From: JACMOY01 sp038322575
GTDB taxonomy: Bacteria; Actinomycetota; Actinomycetes; Actinomycetales; Angustibacteraceae
Assembly (NCBI GenBank): GCA_038322575.1
Contig: JBBQGB010000027.1
Location: 1-43,247, forward strand
Length of the DNA stretch: 43,247 nt
Direction of reading: 5' to 3'
Shown: positions 1-7,890 of the stretch, piece by piece
How the letters are laid out: each line of letters begins with the position of its first letter
How positions within the stretch are numbered: the first letter of the stretch is position 1
Made by a program: the position numbers and the translations under genes
Notes under the pieces: model-generated
The model's database searches: none
The model's input: the letters and a program-made list of their open reading frames with translations, nothing else
Told to the model about the DNA's origin: nothing

Positions 1-1
1 C

Positions 2-418
2 CCCACCACCGGGGGGCTGGTGTCGATGGACTCCCGGTCCCGGTGCTTCCCACCGGCGCTGGCCGAGTTCATCCGCCTGCGTGACCGGGTCTGCCGCACC
101 CCCTGGTGCGACGCACCGGTCCGGCACGTCGACCACGTCCGGGCACACGCCGACGGCGGGCCGACGTCGGCTGCGAACGCCCAAGGACTGTGCGAAGCCT
201 GCAACCACGCCAAAGCAGCCCCCGGCTGGGACGCCACGACAGTGAGCGACACGCCAGCGCACACGGTCACCCTCACCACGCCGACCGGGGCGACGTACGA
301 CTCCACCGCACCACCAGCACCACGGCCGCAACCCCGAGGCCGACCCGTTCGCCACGACATCGAGGGCTCGTGGATCGAGTGGAGCCTCGAGGTGATGCTG
401 CTCGAGCACACCAGCTGA
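2..418 (+). CDS. HNH endonuclease, 13E12-repeat/DUF222 type (3' end only)
   Basis: The reading frame is open from the window edge, so the gene begins upstream and only the C-terminal ~138 residues are visible. These carry an HNH nuclease fold: a CRTPWCD knuckle, the HVDHV..HADGG metal/catalytic core and a second knuckle, LCEACNHAK. This layout is typical of the actinobacterial 13E12-repeat family, in which a DUF222 domain precedes the HNH. Such genes occur in many copies per genome and behave like selfish or domesticated homing-type nucleases; their cellular role is unknown. The tail after the HNH is proline-rich and low complexity. It is convergent with the EAL-LOV-GGDEF gene, with about 30 bases between them. 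Confidence 0.85.
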   Translation, partial: PTTGGLVSMDSRSRCFPPALAEFIRLRDRVCRTPWCDAPVRHVDHVRAHADGGPTSAANAQGLCEACNHAKAAPGWDATTVSDTPAHTVTLTTPTGATYDSTAPPAPRPQPRGRPVRHDIEGSWIEWSLEVMLLEHTS

Positions 419-449
419 CCAGCCACCTTGATGACGCCGCAGCGAGAAC

Positions 450-2588
450 TCAGGTCACGTCGGTGACCGCGCGGGACCTCGTGGCCGGGTCGCTGCGCAC
501 CTCATCGACCAGACGCGCCTGCCCGGTGCCGGCCTGCTTCGCGCGGTACATCGCGGCGTCCGCGCGGGCCAGCAGCGCCGAGCTGGTGTCCCCGTGCTCG
601 GGGTAGACCGCGACGCCGACGCTGCCGCCGAGCCGGGCCTGGGCCGGGCCCACCGGGAACGGCCGGGCCAGGCTGGCCGCGACGTCGGTGGCGGCGCGCA
701 GGGCGACCCGCCCGGCGTCCAGCGGGTCGAGCCCGGTGAGCAGGGCGACGAACTCGTCCCCGCCGTTGCGCGCCAGCAGGTCACCGGTGCGCAGCACGGC
801 CCGGATGCGGTCGGCCACCTGCACCAGGACGCGGTCGCCGGCCGAGTGACCCAGGGTGTCGTTGACCGTCTTGAAGCCGTCCAGGTCCAGGAACAGCACC
901 CCGACGGCGTGGCCGTCGTCGCGCGCCCGCTCCAGCGCCAGGTCCAGCCGGTCGAACAGCGCGGCCCGGTTGGCCAGGCCGGTGAGGCTGTCGCGGGTGG
1001 CCAGCTGGGCCAGGTTCTGCTCGGCGTCGACCCGGTCGGTGACGTCGTGCTGAAAGCCCAGGTAGTGGGTCGGTGCGGGCGGGCGCGTCCCGGGCTGGTG
1101 CAACCCCAGCACCGGCGACAGGTACAGCTCGTTCCACCAGGGGCTGCCGTCGCGCCGGTAGTTGCGGACGACGGTGCGGATCTCCTCGCCGCGCGCCACC
1201 GCGCGGCCGATCTCGGCGACGACCTGCGGGTCGGTGTCGGGGCCCTGCAGCAGCCGGCAGTTGCGCCCGAGCACCTCGGCCGCGGCGTACCCGGTCATCT
1301 GCGAGAACGCCTGGTTGACGTACACGACCGGCTGGTCCGGCGCCTGGACGTCGACGATGACGACCCCGCCGACACCCGCGTCGACCGCGCGGGCGAGCAG
1401 CGCCGAGAGCCCGCCCGGTGCCGGTTCGGCCTCGACCGGTGCGGCATCGGGCCGCAGACCGACCGCGGGGTCGGGCAGGGCGGGGTCGGGGCGCACCTGG
1501 ACCACCGGCCGGGCCAGCGACTGCGCCGTCGGGGCGGGACGCTCGGGTCGGCCGAACGCCCACCCCTGGCCCAGGTCGACGCCCAGCTCGCGCGCGGCCG
1601 TCTCCTGCTCGGCGGTCTCGACGCACTCGGCCAGCACCAGGCCGCCGTAGGAGTGGGTGATGTCGACGATGGCCGACACGACCGCCGCGCCGACGGGGCC
1701 GGGCAGCGACTGCACCAGGTCCTTGTCGAGCTTGACGATGTCCGGGCGCAGCCGCACCAGCAGGTTGAGCGAGGAGTACCCGGCTCCCAGGTCGTCGATC
1801 GCCACCCGGCAGCTGCGCTCGCGGTAGTAGTCGAAGACCCGCTCGAGGTGGTCCAGGTCGTGGATCCGGTGCCCCTCGGTCACCTCGAACACCAGCTGGT
1901 CCAGCGGGACGCCGGCCTCCGCGGCCGCGATCTCGGTGGTGCGCAGGCACACCTCGGGTCGGTAGATCGAGGTGGGGACGAAGTTGATGAACAGCAGGGC
2001 GTCGCCCAGCCACGGGCCGGCGTCGCGCAGCGCGGTGGTGCGCCCGATCCGGTCGAGCAGGTGCGTCCAGCCGGCCGACTCGGCGGCCGGGAACAGCCGG
2101 TCGGGCATCACGACGTCACCGGCGGCGTCGCTGGCGCGCAGCAGCGCCTCGTACCCGACGGTCCGGCGGTCGGCCAGGTCGATGATCGGCTGGTAGGCGG
2201 AGTAGAACGAGCGCTGCTCGTCCTCGAACAGCGGCAGCAGGTCGGCGTGCAGCACCCGGGCGCCCGCCGCGGCCAGCGACGGCGCGGTCATGGCCTGGCT
2301 GAGCAGCACGAGGTCGGGTCGGCACGAGGGTTCCAGGACGATGCAGCGGACCTCGTCGGCCTCGACGCCGGTCAGCTCGGTGCGGGCGGCGGCGATGAAC
2401 GTCGTCGGGTCGGCGGTGTCGACGCCGAGCAGGCCCGGCGCCAGCGGCTTGAGGCCCAGCCCGTGCCGACGGGCCAGGGAGCGCAAGGCCGCGACGGTGT
2501 GGTCGACGCGGGTGGCCAGCACCAGCCGGCCGGACGTCGGCGTGGTGCGCGCGGACGTGCACGTGCAGCCCACGCAGCCCTGGTTCAT
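450..2588 (-). CDS. EAL-LOV-GGDEF protein, putative blue-light-regulated c-di-GMP enzyme
   Basis: This 712-residue protein is predicted to make and/or degrade cyclic di-GMP. Residues ~125-350 form an EAL phosphodiesterase domain: YEALLR (E147), N202, EVTE (E235), DDLGAGYSSL (D265/D266), K287, ECVET (E321) and GQGWAFG (Q341), so the catalytic set appears complete. Residues ~395-520 form a PAS domain with the full LOV flavin signature: GRNCRLLQG with photoreactive Cys444, NYRRDGSPWWN and LGFQHDVT. Residues ~525-700 form a GGDEF cyclase with NGGDEF at ~608-613 and an inhibitory RTGD I-site (R600, D603). The N-terminus has a CVGCTC cluster. The ATG is preceded by a purine-rich GAGAGGGGTGGGGG. EAL before LOV-GGDEF is not the usual order. 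Domain calls rest on motifs; the net enzymatic activity is inference. Confidence 0.92.
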   Translation of the reverse strand: MNQGCVGCTCTSARTTPTSGRLVLATRVDHTVAALRSLARRHGLGLKPLAPGLLGVDTADPTTFIAAARTELTGVEADEVRCIVLEPSCRPDLVLLSQAMTAPSLAAAGARVLHADLLPLFEDEQRSFYSAYQPIIDLADRRTVGYEALLRASDAAGDVVMPDRLFPAAESAGWTHLLDRIGRTTALRDAGPWLGDALLFINFVPTSIYRPEVCLRTTEIAAAEAGVPLDQLVFEVTEGHRIHDLDHLERVFDYYRERSCRVAIDDLGAGYSSLNLLVRLRPDIVKLDKDLVQSLPGPVGAAVVSAIVDITHSYGGLVLAECVETAEQETAARELGVDLGQGWAFGRPERPAPTAQSLARPVVQVRPDPALPDPAVGLRPDAAPVEAEPAPGGLSALLARAVDAGVGGVVIVDVQAPDQPVVYVNQAFSQMTGYAAAEVLGRNCRLLQGPDTDPQVVAEIGRAVARGEEIRTVVRNYRRDGSPWWNELYLSPVLGLHQPGTRPPAPTHYLGFQHDVTDRVDAEQNLAQLATRDSLTGLANRAALFDRLDLALERARDDGHAVGVLFLDLDGFKTVNDTLGHSAGDRVLVQVADRIRAVLRTGDLLARNGGDEFVALLTGLDPLDAGRVALRAATDVAASLARPFPVGPAQARLGGSVGVAVYPEHGDTSSALLARADAAMYRAKQAGTGQARLVDEVRSDPATRSRAVTDVT

Positions 2589-2693
2589 CCCCCACCCCTC
2601 TCGCGCGGCGCGCCGGTCGGCGCCCCCCAGAGGCCATCGGTGGGCTGACGCCCGACCTGAAGCCGCGGGCCGGCCCTCGGCCAGGTGGAGCGC

Positions 2694-3092
2694 TCAGCCC
2701 CCGACCAGCCGGCGCAGGGCGAGCAGCGCCAGGGGCGCGTAGGCCAGGACGACCGCGGTGGGGCCGCGGACGTCCAGGGTGGTCAGCGACCCGCCGTCCT
2801 GCAGGGCGACGACCGCGTGGTCCAGGTGCAGCCGCACGCCGGGCAGGCGCACCGGCCCGACCGGGGTCACGGTCCACGACCACGTGCGGGCGAGGTCGTC
2901 GACGTCGTCGACGGTGAACGCCACCGCCAGGCCCAGCGGGCTGCGGACGACCCCGCGCACGCCGGGCGCGAGCTCGTCCGCGTCGACCTCGACCCGGCGG
3001 ATCTGGGGCGACCAGGTGGGCCACCGGTCGAAGAGCGCATAACGCTCCCAGACCAGGTCGGGGGCCAGCGGGCCCTGCGCGTGCAGGTGCAC
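2694..3092 (-). CDS. SRPBCC (START/polyketide cyclase-like) family protein
   Basis: A protein of about 132 residues resembling the SRPBCC ligand-binding fold. It opens with a beta strand, continues with the characteristic VWERYALFDRWPTWSPQI helix region, a GVRGVV strand and the WSWTVTPVGP hairpin, and closes with an LALRRLVGG helix. These proteins bind hydrophobic ligands, and the ligand cannot be read from sequence. The start chosen is a GTG two bases after the TGA of the DUF5926 gene upstream, which suggests translational coupling; the longer upstream frame merely overlaps that gene out of frame. It is the last gene of the short DUF5926-SRPBCC unit. About 100 bases without an obvious gene separate it from the EAL-LOV-GGDEF start. 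Confidence 0.75.
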   Translation of the reverse strand: MHLHAQGPLAPDLVWERYALFDRWPTWSPQIRRVEVDADELAPGVRGVVRSPLGLAVAFTVDDVDDLARTWSWTVTPVGPVRLPGVRLHLDHAVVALQDGGSLTTLDVRGPTAVVLAYAPLALLALRRLVGG

Positions 3093-3094
3093 GC

Positions 3095-4093
3095 TCAGCG
3101 CAGGGTGACCTGGCGGCTGACGACGCCGGCCCGGGCGCGGCGCTCGTCGTGGGTCAGCGGCGCGTCGTCCGCGAGCGCCTCGCCCAGCCGGGTCGCGAAG
3201 GCTGCGGCCGGTGTCTCGACGGCGTCCGCCTCGGTGCCGGGGGCGAGGTCCCAGACCGGCACCAGCAGGCCGTGGGCGCGGAAGGCGCCGATGTAGCGGG
3301 TGCCCTCGCCCAGCGAGCTGGCACCGGCGGCGTGCAGCCGGGCGAGCGCGTTCAGCAGCACGTCCTCGTCCTGGGGCAGCACCCAGCGCAGGTGGGTGCG
3401 CTCGCCGATCCGGCACCAGTACGCGCCCTCGACGCCGGTCAGCCGGGCGGTGGGCACGACGGCGGCGTTGGCCTGCTCGAGCGAGGCCCGCACGTCGTCG
3501 GTGAGGGCGTCGGCACCCTCGACCCAGAAGTCGAAGCCGTCGTGCACCGTCACCTCGAACGGGGCGTCGGCGTCGACGAGGTCCTGCAGCCGCTCGCTGG
3601 GCGTGGCCCCGCTCAGCTCGGCCAGCTGCACCGGCGAGCCGGGCTCGGTCGCGAGCGCCCGCAGCAGCGCTCCGGCGACGTCGCGGCTGGCGTCGCCCGA
3701 GCCGCCGCCGGTCTGCAAGCCGACGAACACGCTGCCGTCGGTGCGGCGCAGCGCCGGCCAGGCCAGGGGCAGCACCGAGGCGACCGTGACCTGCTCGACC
3801 GCGGGGGTGTCGCCCTGCGCGGGACGCCGGTGGGCCGGGGCGAGCCGGACGGTCGCCGTCGCGGCGGGCACGACCTCGCGCAGCGCCACCCAGTCGACCT
3901 CGCCGGGCAGGCCGGCGAACGGACGGGCGACGGGCGCCACGGCCGCCGCCACCGCCGCGGCGCGACCGTGGCAGGCCTTGTACTTCTTGCCCGACCCGCA
4001 CGGGCACGGCTCGCGCTGGCCGACGACGGGGACGTCGGTCGCCGTCAGGGTCGAGGTGGCGCGAGCGGGGGTGCGGCGTGCTGTCGTGGCCAT
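3095..4093 (-). CDS. DUF5926 family protein with N-terminal SEC-C zinc motif
   Basis: A 332-residue protein. Near the N-terminus it carries a SEC-C zinc-binding motif, PCPCGSGKKYKACHG (C-x-C-x8-C-H), the element also found at the end of SecA, where it contacts SecB or ribosomes. The rest matches the actinobacterial DUF5926 pattern, including a conserved acidic/aromatic section (VHDGFDFWVEG) and a late YIGAFRAHGLLVPVWDLAPG segment. Function is unknown; a ribosome or chaperone link is only suggested by the motif. The ATG at MATTARRTP is preferred over a longer upstream extension that would run into the ATPase gene. A TAGGCT hexamer lies eight bases upstream of this ATG, consistent with a very short leader. 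Confidence 0.8.
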   Translation of the reverse strand: MATTARRTPARATSTLTATDVPVVGQREPCPCGSGKKYKACHGRAAAVAAAVAPVARPFAGLPGEVDWVALREVVPAATATVRLAPAHRRPAQGDTPAVEQVTVASVLPLAWPALRRTDGSVFVGLQTGGGSGDASRDVAGALLRALATEPGSPVQLAELSGATPSERLQDLVDADAPFEVTVHDGFDFWVEGADALTDDVRASLEQANAAVVPTARLTGVEGAYWCRIGERTHLRWVLPQDEDVLLNALARLHAAGASSLGEGTRYIGAFRAHGLLVPVWDLAPGTEADAVETPAAAFATRLGEALADDAPLTHDERRARAGVVSRQVTLR

Positions 4094-4104
4094 GGCGGCA
4101 GAGC

Positions 4105-4551
4105 CTACGGCCGGCGCCGCCTCGAGGGACCGCCGAGGGTCACCCACACGGTGCGCCCACGGTCGTCGTCCAGCACGCCCCACTCGTGCGCCAGCGCGCG
4201 CACGATGCGCAGCCCGCGGCCGGACGTCGCGTAGGGGGCGGGGGTCTGCGGGCGCGGGACGGCGCCGCGACCGGCGTCGGTGACGTCGAGCTCGACGACA
4301 CCGCCCTTGACCTGCCAGTGCACCCGCACCCGGCCGTCGGGCAGCGCGTCGGCGTGCCGCACGGCGTTGCCCAGCAGCTCGCTGACGACGATCTCGGCCT
4401 CGGCGACCACGTCGGTGGCCACCCCGATGCTGCGCAGGTCATCGGCCAGGGTGCGCCGGGTGGTCGGCACGGCGGCGAGGTGGTGGGCGACGCGCAGGGT
4501 GCGGTGGCGGGTGGGCTCGCGCGTGGACTCGCGCTGCGCCGTCTGCGTCAT
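4105..4551 (-). CDS. ATP-binding protein, anti-sigma-factor-like serine kinase (HATPase_c_2)
   Basis: A protein of about 148 residues with a GHKL ATPase fold of the RsbW/SpoIIAB type. The N box (EAEIVVSELLGNAVRHA) is followed by a DAGRG G1 box and a GRGLRIVRALA G2 box. Relatives phosphorylate anti-anti-sigma factors or titrate sigma factors. No sigma or STAS partner is encoded next to it, so its target is unknown. The start at MTQTAQ is chosen because AGGAG lies six bases upstream. An alternative ATG at 4608 would add 19 residues, but the likely -10 (TAGGGT, 4612-4617) would start transcription at or after that codon. Confidence 0.82.
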   Translation of the reverse strand: MTQTAQRESTREPTRHRTLRVAHHLAAVPTTRRTLADDLRSIGVATDVVAEAEIVVSELLGNAVRHADALPDGRVRVHWQVKGGVVELDVTDAGRGAVPRPQTPAPYATSGRGLRIVRALAHEWGVLDDDRGRTVWVTLGGPSRRRRP

Positions 4552-4611
4552 CCACCGCTCCTGGTCCCGTTCGTGCCGCCGGCCACCGGTGATGACCTGA
4601 TGCGACATACC

Positions 4612-4617
4612 ACCCTA
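4612..4617 (-). promoter_or_regulatory. Probable -10 element for the anti-sigma-like ATPase gene
   Basis: On the minus strand the hexamer TAGGGT fits the actinobacterial TANNNT -10 consensus. Transcription would begin about seven bases downstream, near 4605, giving a leader of about 54 nt to the AGGAG-preceded ATG at 4551. It overlaps the stop codon of the upstream phosphodiesterase gene. No convincing -35 was seen. Confidence 0.4.
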
Positions 4618-5451
4618 ACGCGCCGTGCTGGTGCTCACCAGGGGATCCGGCCCGCGGCCGAGCAGCCCCAGCACGTGCCGGGGGCGGTTGGTGATGATCG
4701 CGTCGACTCCCAGGTCGACGCACAGCTCGACGTCCGCGGTGCGGTCGACCGTCCACACGTGCACCCGGCGGCCGGCGGCCCGGACGCGGTCGACGTACCG
4801 CGGGTGCTTGCGCACGGTCTCGATGTCGAGCCCGACGGCGCTGACGCCGCGCGGCAGGGTGGCGTCGCGGTAGACCCGGCGCATCCGGTTCTCGATCAGC
4901 AGCACCAGCGGCACCTGCGGGGTCAGCTGGCGCATCCGGCCCAGGGCCAGCGGCGAGAACGACATCACCCGCACCGGGGGGGTCCTGCCGCGCTGGACGG
5001 CCGCCCAACCGTAGTCGTCCAGCACCGCCGCGAGCGCCCGCTCGACCTGGCCGGCGTACCGCGTGGGGTGCTTGGTCTCGATCGCGACCGTCACCGGCCG
5101 GTCGGCGTCGCGGACGGCGTCCAGCAGCCGGCGCAGGGTGAGCAGCCGACCGTCGTCGCGGTCCGGCTGCTCGGGGTCACCGGGGCGGGTGCTCCACGAC
5201 GCCCAGTCCAGCCGCTCGAGCTCGGCCAGCTCGAGCGAGGACACCGGCCCGCGCCCGTTGGAGGTGCGGTTGACCCGCCGGTCGTGCACGCAGACGAGGT
5301 GGTTGTCGGCGGTGAGCCGCACGTCGCACTCCAGGGCGTCGGCGCCCAGGTCGATCGCCCGCAGGTACGCGCTGAGGGTGTGCTCGGGCTGCTCGGTGCT
5401 CGAGCCCCGGTGGGCGACCACCTCGGGCCCCGCCCCGCGCTGCGCCGCCAC
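4615..5451 (-). CDS. Glycerophosphodiester phosphodiesterase (GDPD family)
   Basis: A 278-residue single-domain enzyme predicted to hydrolyse glycerophosphodiesters to glycerol-3-phosphate and an alcohol. The diagnostic N-terminal GDPD block is intact: AHRGSSTEQPEHT (catalytic His and Arg), followed by ALECDVRLTADNHLVCVHD with the metal-binding Glu/Asp and second catalytic His. Further along, VAIETKHP supplies another conserved Glu, and the C-terminal VHVWTVDRTAD and DAIITNRP strands are those of the TIM-barrel end. No signal peptide is visible, so it is probably cytoplasmic. The start is GTG without a Shine-Dalgarno; a CAGGCT hexamer seven bases upstream suggests a leaderless transcript. Confidence 0.93.
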   Translation of the reverse strand: MAAQRGAGPEVVAHRGSSTEQPEHTLSAYLRAIDLGADALECDVRLTADNHLVCVHDRRVNRTSNGRGPVSSLELAELERLDWASWSTRPGDPEQPDRDDGRLLTLRRLLDAVRDADRPVTVAIETKHPTRYAGQVERALAAVLDDYGWAAVQRGRTPPVRVMSFSPLALGRMRQLTPQVPLVLLIENRMRRVYRDATLPRGVSAVGLDIETVRKHPRYVDRVRAAGRRVHVWTVDRTADVELCVDLGVDAIITNRPRHVLGLLGRGPDPLVSTSTAR

Positions 5452-5458
5452 GGGTCCA

Positions 5459-5464
5459 AGCCTG
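5459..5464 (-). promoter_or_regulatory. Possible -10 for leaderless GDPD transcript
   Basis: CAGGCT on the minus strand ends seven bases before the GTG start. It fits the relaxed CANNNT form of the actinobacterial -10. No ribosome binding site lies between them, so a leaderless start is likely but unproven. Confidence 0.3.
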
Positions 5465-5592
5465 GCACACCCGTCCCGACCGGGTCCGGACGACCGTGGT
5501 GTTTGGGCCGTTCCGGTGATGGACCGCTTTCACCCCCCGGATCCGCTTCTTGTGCGTCATGCTGGGGCCATTCGAAACCCGTGGGGGGGCCC

Positions 5593-6510
5593 ATGCGCGA
5601 GGTGGTGCGGCCGGACGTCGACCTGACCGTGCACGCGGAGACCGACGACCGCGACCTGTCGTCGGCCTTCGAGCACGCCCCGATCGGCATGGCCATCGCC
5701 GAGCCGGACGGCCTGCTGCTGCGGGTCAACCCCGCCCTGGCCGCGCTGCTCGGGATGCCCGCCACGCGCCTGGTCGGCAGCACCCTGTTCGAGGTGACCC
5801 ACCCGAACGACCTCGCCGTGGCGTCCGCGGCGTGCGACCGGCTGACGGACCAGGCCGGGCTCACGATCAGCTCACGCGTGCGGCTGCTCGGGCCGGGCGG
5901 CGAGCCGTTCCCCGCCGTCGTCAGCACCGCCAAGGTGCTCGACCGCGCCGGCCGCTGCCTGCACCTGGTGATGCACGTGCAGGACGTGACCGTCGAGCAC
6001 GCGGCCATCGAGCGGCTGCGCCACGACTCCACCCGCGACCCCCTGACCGGGCTGGCCAACCGGGTCCTGATGATGAGCCTCCTGGACGCCGCGATCGAGC
6101 GGCACGACGAGGACGGCACCCCGGTCTCGGTGCTGTTCCTGGACCTGGACGGCTTCAAGCGGGTCAACGACACCCACGGCCACGGCGTGGGCGACGCCGT
6201 GCTCGTCTGCGTCGCCCGCGAGCTGACGGCGCAGGTGCGCCGTGCCGACACGGTCGCACGCCTGGGCGGCGACGAGTTCGTGCTCGTCTGCCCCGACACC
6301 GACGCGACCGCGGCCGCGGCCCTCGCCGCACGGATCGTCGCGGGCCTGGCCCGGCCGCCGGAGTCCGCCGACGGTGCCCCGCCCACGACGGTGACGGCGT
6401 CCATCGGCACCATCACGCTGGACGGCGGTGGCGCCACCACCGCCAGCGACCTGCTGCGCCTCGCCGACCGCGCCATGTACGACGTCAAGCGCGGGCGCCG
6501 CGCGAGCTGA
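5593..6510 (+). CDS. PAS-GGDEF diguanylate cyclase
   Basis: A 305-residue protein predicted to make c-di-GMP. Residues ~20-140 form a PAS sensor (AFEHAPIGMAIAEPDGLLLRV, then VMHVQDVTVEHAAIERL), lacking the LOV cysteine motif, so its ligand is unknown. A short linker leads to the GGDEF domain (RDPLTGLANR, LFLDLDGFKRVNDTHGH, then RLGGDEF with GGDEF at ~225-229). An inhibitory RRAD I-site lies the expected five residues before GGDEF. No membrane segment is present. The ATG at MREVV, preceded by a G-rich stretch, is preferred; the much longer open frame upstream runs antisense through GDPD and is a high-GC artefact. It is divergent from GDPD. Confidence 0.92.
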   Translation: MREVVRPDVDLTVHAETDDRDLSSAFEHAPIGMAIAEPDGLLLRVNPALAALLGMPATRLVGSTLFEVTHPNDLAVASAACDRLTDQAGLTISSRVRLLGPGGEPFPAVVSTAKVLDRAGRCLHLVMHVQDVTVEHAAIERLRHDSTRDPLTGLANRVLMMSLLDAAIERHDEDGTPVSVLFLDLDGFKRVNDTHGHGVGDAVLVCVARELTAQVRRADTVARLGGDEFVLVCPDTDATAAAALAARIVAGLARPPESADGAPPTTVTASIGTITLDGGGATTASDLLRLADRAMYDVKRGRRAS

Positions 6511-6516
6511 TCCGGC

Positions 6517-7728
6517 TCAGCCGTGTGCCCGCAGGTAACGCCCGAAGTGCGGCACCGTGAACGCGATCCGGCCGCGCTCGGCCGAGAACACCAGCCCCTT
6601 CTTCAGCAGGGCGTCACGCGCGGGTGACAGCGACTGGGGCTTGCGGGCCAGGTGCTCGGCGACCGCCGCCGTCGGCACGTGGTCGGCGGGGGATCCGGCG
6701 GGGGCGTCGACGTCCCCGAGCTCGTGCGCGACGTCCGCCATGGCCCGCAGGTACTCGCGCTCGCCCGGCGTGGCCCGCTCGTAGCGCGAGCCGAAGAACC
6801 CCACGGCCAGCTCGGCCTCGGCGATCGGCGCGGCCACCCGGACGTCGTCCGCGGTGACCGGCGAGCCGGTGGCGACGTCCCAGGCCGCCTTGCCGTACGC
6901 CTGGACGAAGTACGGGTAGCCGGCGGTGGCCTCGTACATCGCCGCCAGCGCGTCCGGCGTCCAGTCGGCGCCCTCGTCGCGGGCCGGCGCCTCGAGCGCG
7001 CGGTCGGCGGCGGCGCGGTCGAGCCGGTCGATGCGGGCGTAGCGGAACAGCCGCTCGCTGTAGGACTTGGACGCCGACAGCACGGCCGGCAGGTGCGGCA
7101 GGCCCGCGCCGACGACGATCAGCGGCAGCCGCTGCTGCGAGATCTCGTGGCACGCCGCGCACAGGGCCGAGACGTCGTCCGGGCCGATGTCCTGCATCTC
7201 GTCGATGAACACCGCGACCCCGCGTCCGGAGTCGGCGGCCAGCCCTGCGACGTCCGCCAGCAGCTCGACCAGGTCGATCTCGATGTCACCGCTGTCGGCG
7301 CGCCCGGTGACGGCCGGGACGTCGATGCCGGGCTGCCAGCGGTCGCGCAGCCTGCTGCCCGGATCGGCCTCGCGCAGCGCGAACGCCTTCAGGACGCCGA
7401 GCACGTGGTCGGTGTCCTCGCCGCGGGCGCCGAGCTCGCGCACTGCCAGGTGCAGCGCGGCCGACAGCTGGCGGCGCAGCGCGGTGTCGGGACGCGCCTC
7501 GAGCTTGCCGGTGCCCCACCCGCGGCGCACCGCGGCCGAGCGCAGCGCCCCCAGCAGCACGGTCTTGCCCACCCCGCGCAGACCCGTGAGCACCAGCGAG
7601 CGCTCGGGGCGGCCCTTGGCCACCCGCTCCAGCACGACGTCGAACGCGCTCAGCTCGCCGTCGCGGCCGGCCAGCTCGGGCGGGCGCTGGCCGGCGCCGG
7701 GGGCGTAGGGATTGCGCACCGGGTCCAC
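6517..7728 (-). CDS. AAA ATPase, archaeal/ORC-like ATP-binding protein
   Basis: A 403-residue ATPase of the AAA_16/archaeal-ATPase type. The first 35 residues contain a RNPYAPGAGQRPPELAGRD lead-in typical of this group. Walker A is GLRGVGKT (K55), Walker B is VAVFIDEMQD (D176/E177), and a sensor-like VGAGLPHLP strand follows. The C-terminal third looks like a winged-helix domain (VAEHLARKPQSLSPARDALLKKGLVF). Related actinobacterial proteins are stand-alone NTPases of unknown role, possibly regulatory or defence-linked. No partner gene is adjacent. The GTG start has no ribosome binding site but sits six bases after TACAGT, indicating a leaderless mRNA. Confidence 0.85.
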   Translation of the reverse strand: MDPVRNPYAPGAGQRPPELAGRDGELSAFDVVLERVAKGRPERSLVLTGLRGVGKTVLLGALRSAAVRRGWGTGKLEARPDTALRRQLSAALHLAVRELGARGEDTDHVLGVLKAFALREADPGSRLRDRWQPGIDVPAVTGRADSGDIEIDLVELLADVAGLAADSGRGVAVFIDEMQDIGPDDVSALCAACHEISQQRLPLIVVGAGLPHLPAVLSASKSYSERLFRYARIDRLDRAAADRALEAPARDEGADWTPDALAAMYEATAGYPYFVQAYGKAAWDVATGSPVTADDVRVAAPIAEAELAVGFFGSRYERATPGEREYLRAMADVAHELGDVDAPAGSPADHVPTAAVAEHLARKPQSLSPARDALLKKGLVFSAERGRIAFTVPHFGRYLRAHG

Positions 7729-7734
7729 GATCGG

Positions 7735-7740
7735 ACTGTA
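7735..7740 (-). promoter_or_regulatory. -10 element of leaderless AAA ATPase gene
   Basis: TACAGT on the minus strand matches TANNNT and ends six bases before the GTG start, the usual geometry for leaderless actinobacterial genes. A small GGGCT/AGCCC hairpin (7747-7760) lies just upstream and could be an operator. Confidence 0.5.
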
Positions 7741-7829
7741 TCGGGCTCTCTAGCCCTCACCCCAGAGGCGCGCAGACACCCCGATCCGATCCAGCACTTG
7801 CTGCACTACTCGTCGCCGCCCGTGCGAGC

Positions 7830-7839
7830 GTGACGTCAC
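7830..7839. promoter_or_regulatory. Perfect 10-bp palindrome GTGACGTCAC
   Basis: This palindrome sits in the 162-bp gap between the rhodanese stop and the AAA ATPase start (both minus). It is flanked by GTGCG and CGCAC, which can pair outside it. It could be an operator for the ATPase gene about 90 bases upstream of its -10, or part of the rhodanese terminator. No family can be assigned. Confidence 0.3.
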
Positions 7840-7890
7840 TTGGCGCACAAAGTGCCGACGACGAGCGCACGCCGAGTGCGAACCCGGGGG

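Noticed and set aside
594..2648. Long plus-strand open frame of 684 codons
   Set aside because: It lies antisense to the EAL-LOV-GGDEF gene, is Gly/Arg/Val/Gln-rich without domains, and is the usual high-GC shadow.
4078..5592. Long N-terminal extension in frame with the PAS-GGDEF gene
   Set aside because: The extension runs antisense through the ATPase and GDPD genes and is low complexity; the real start is the ATG at 5593.
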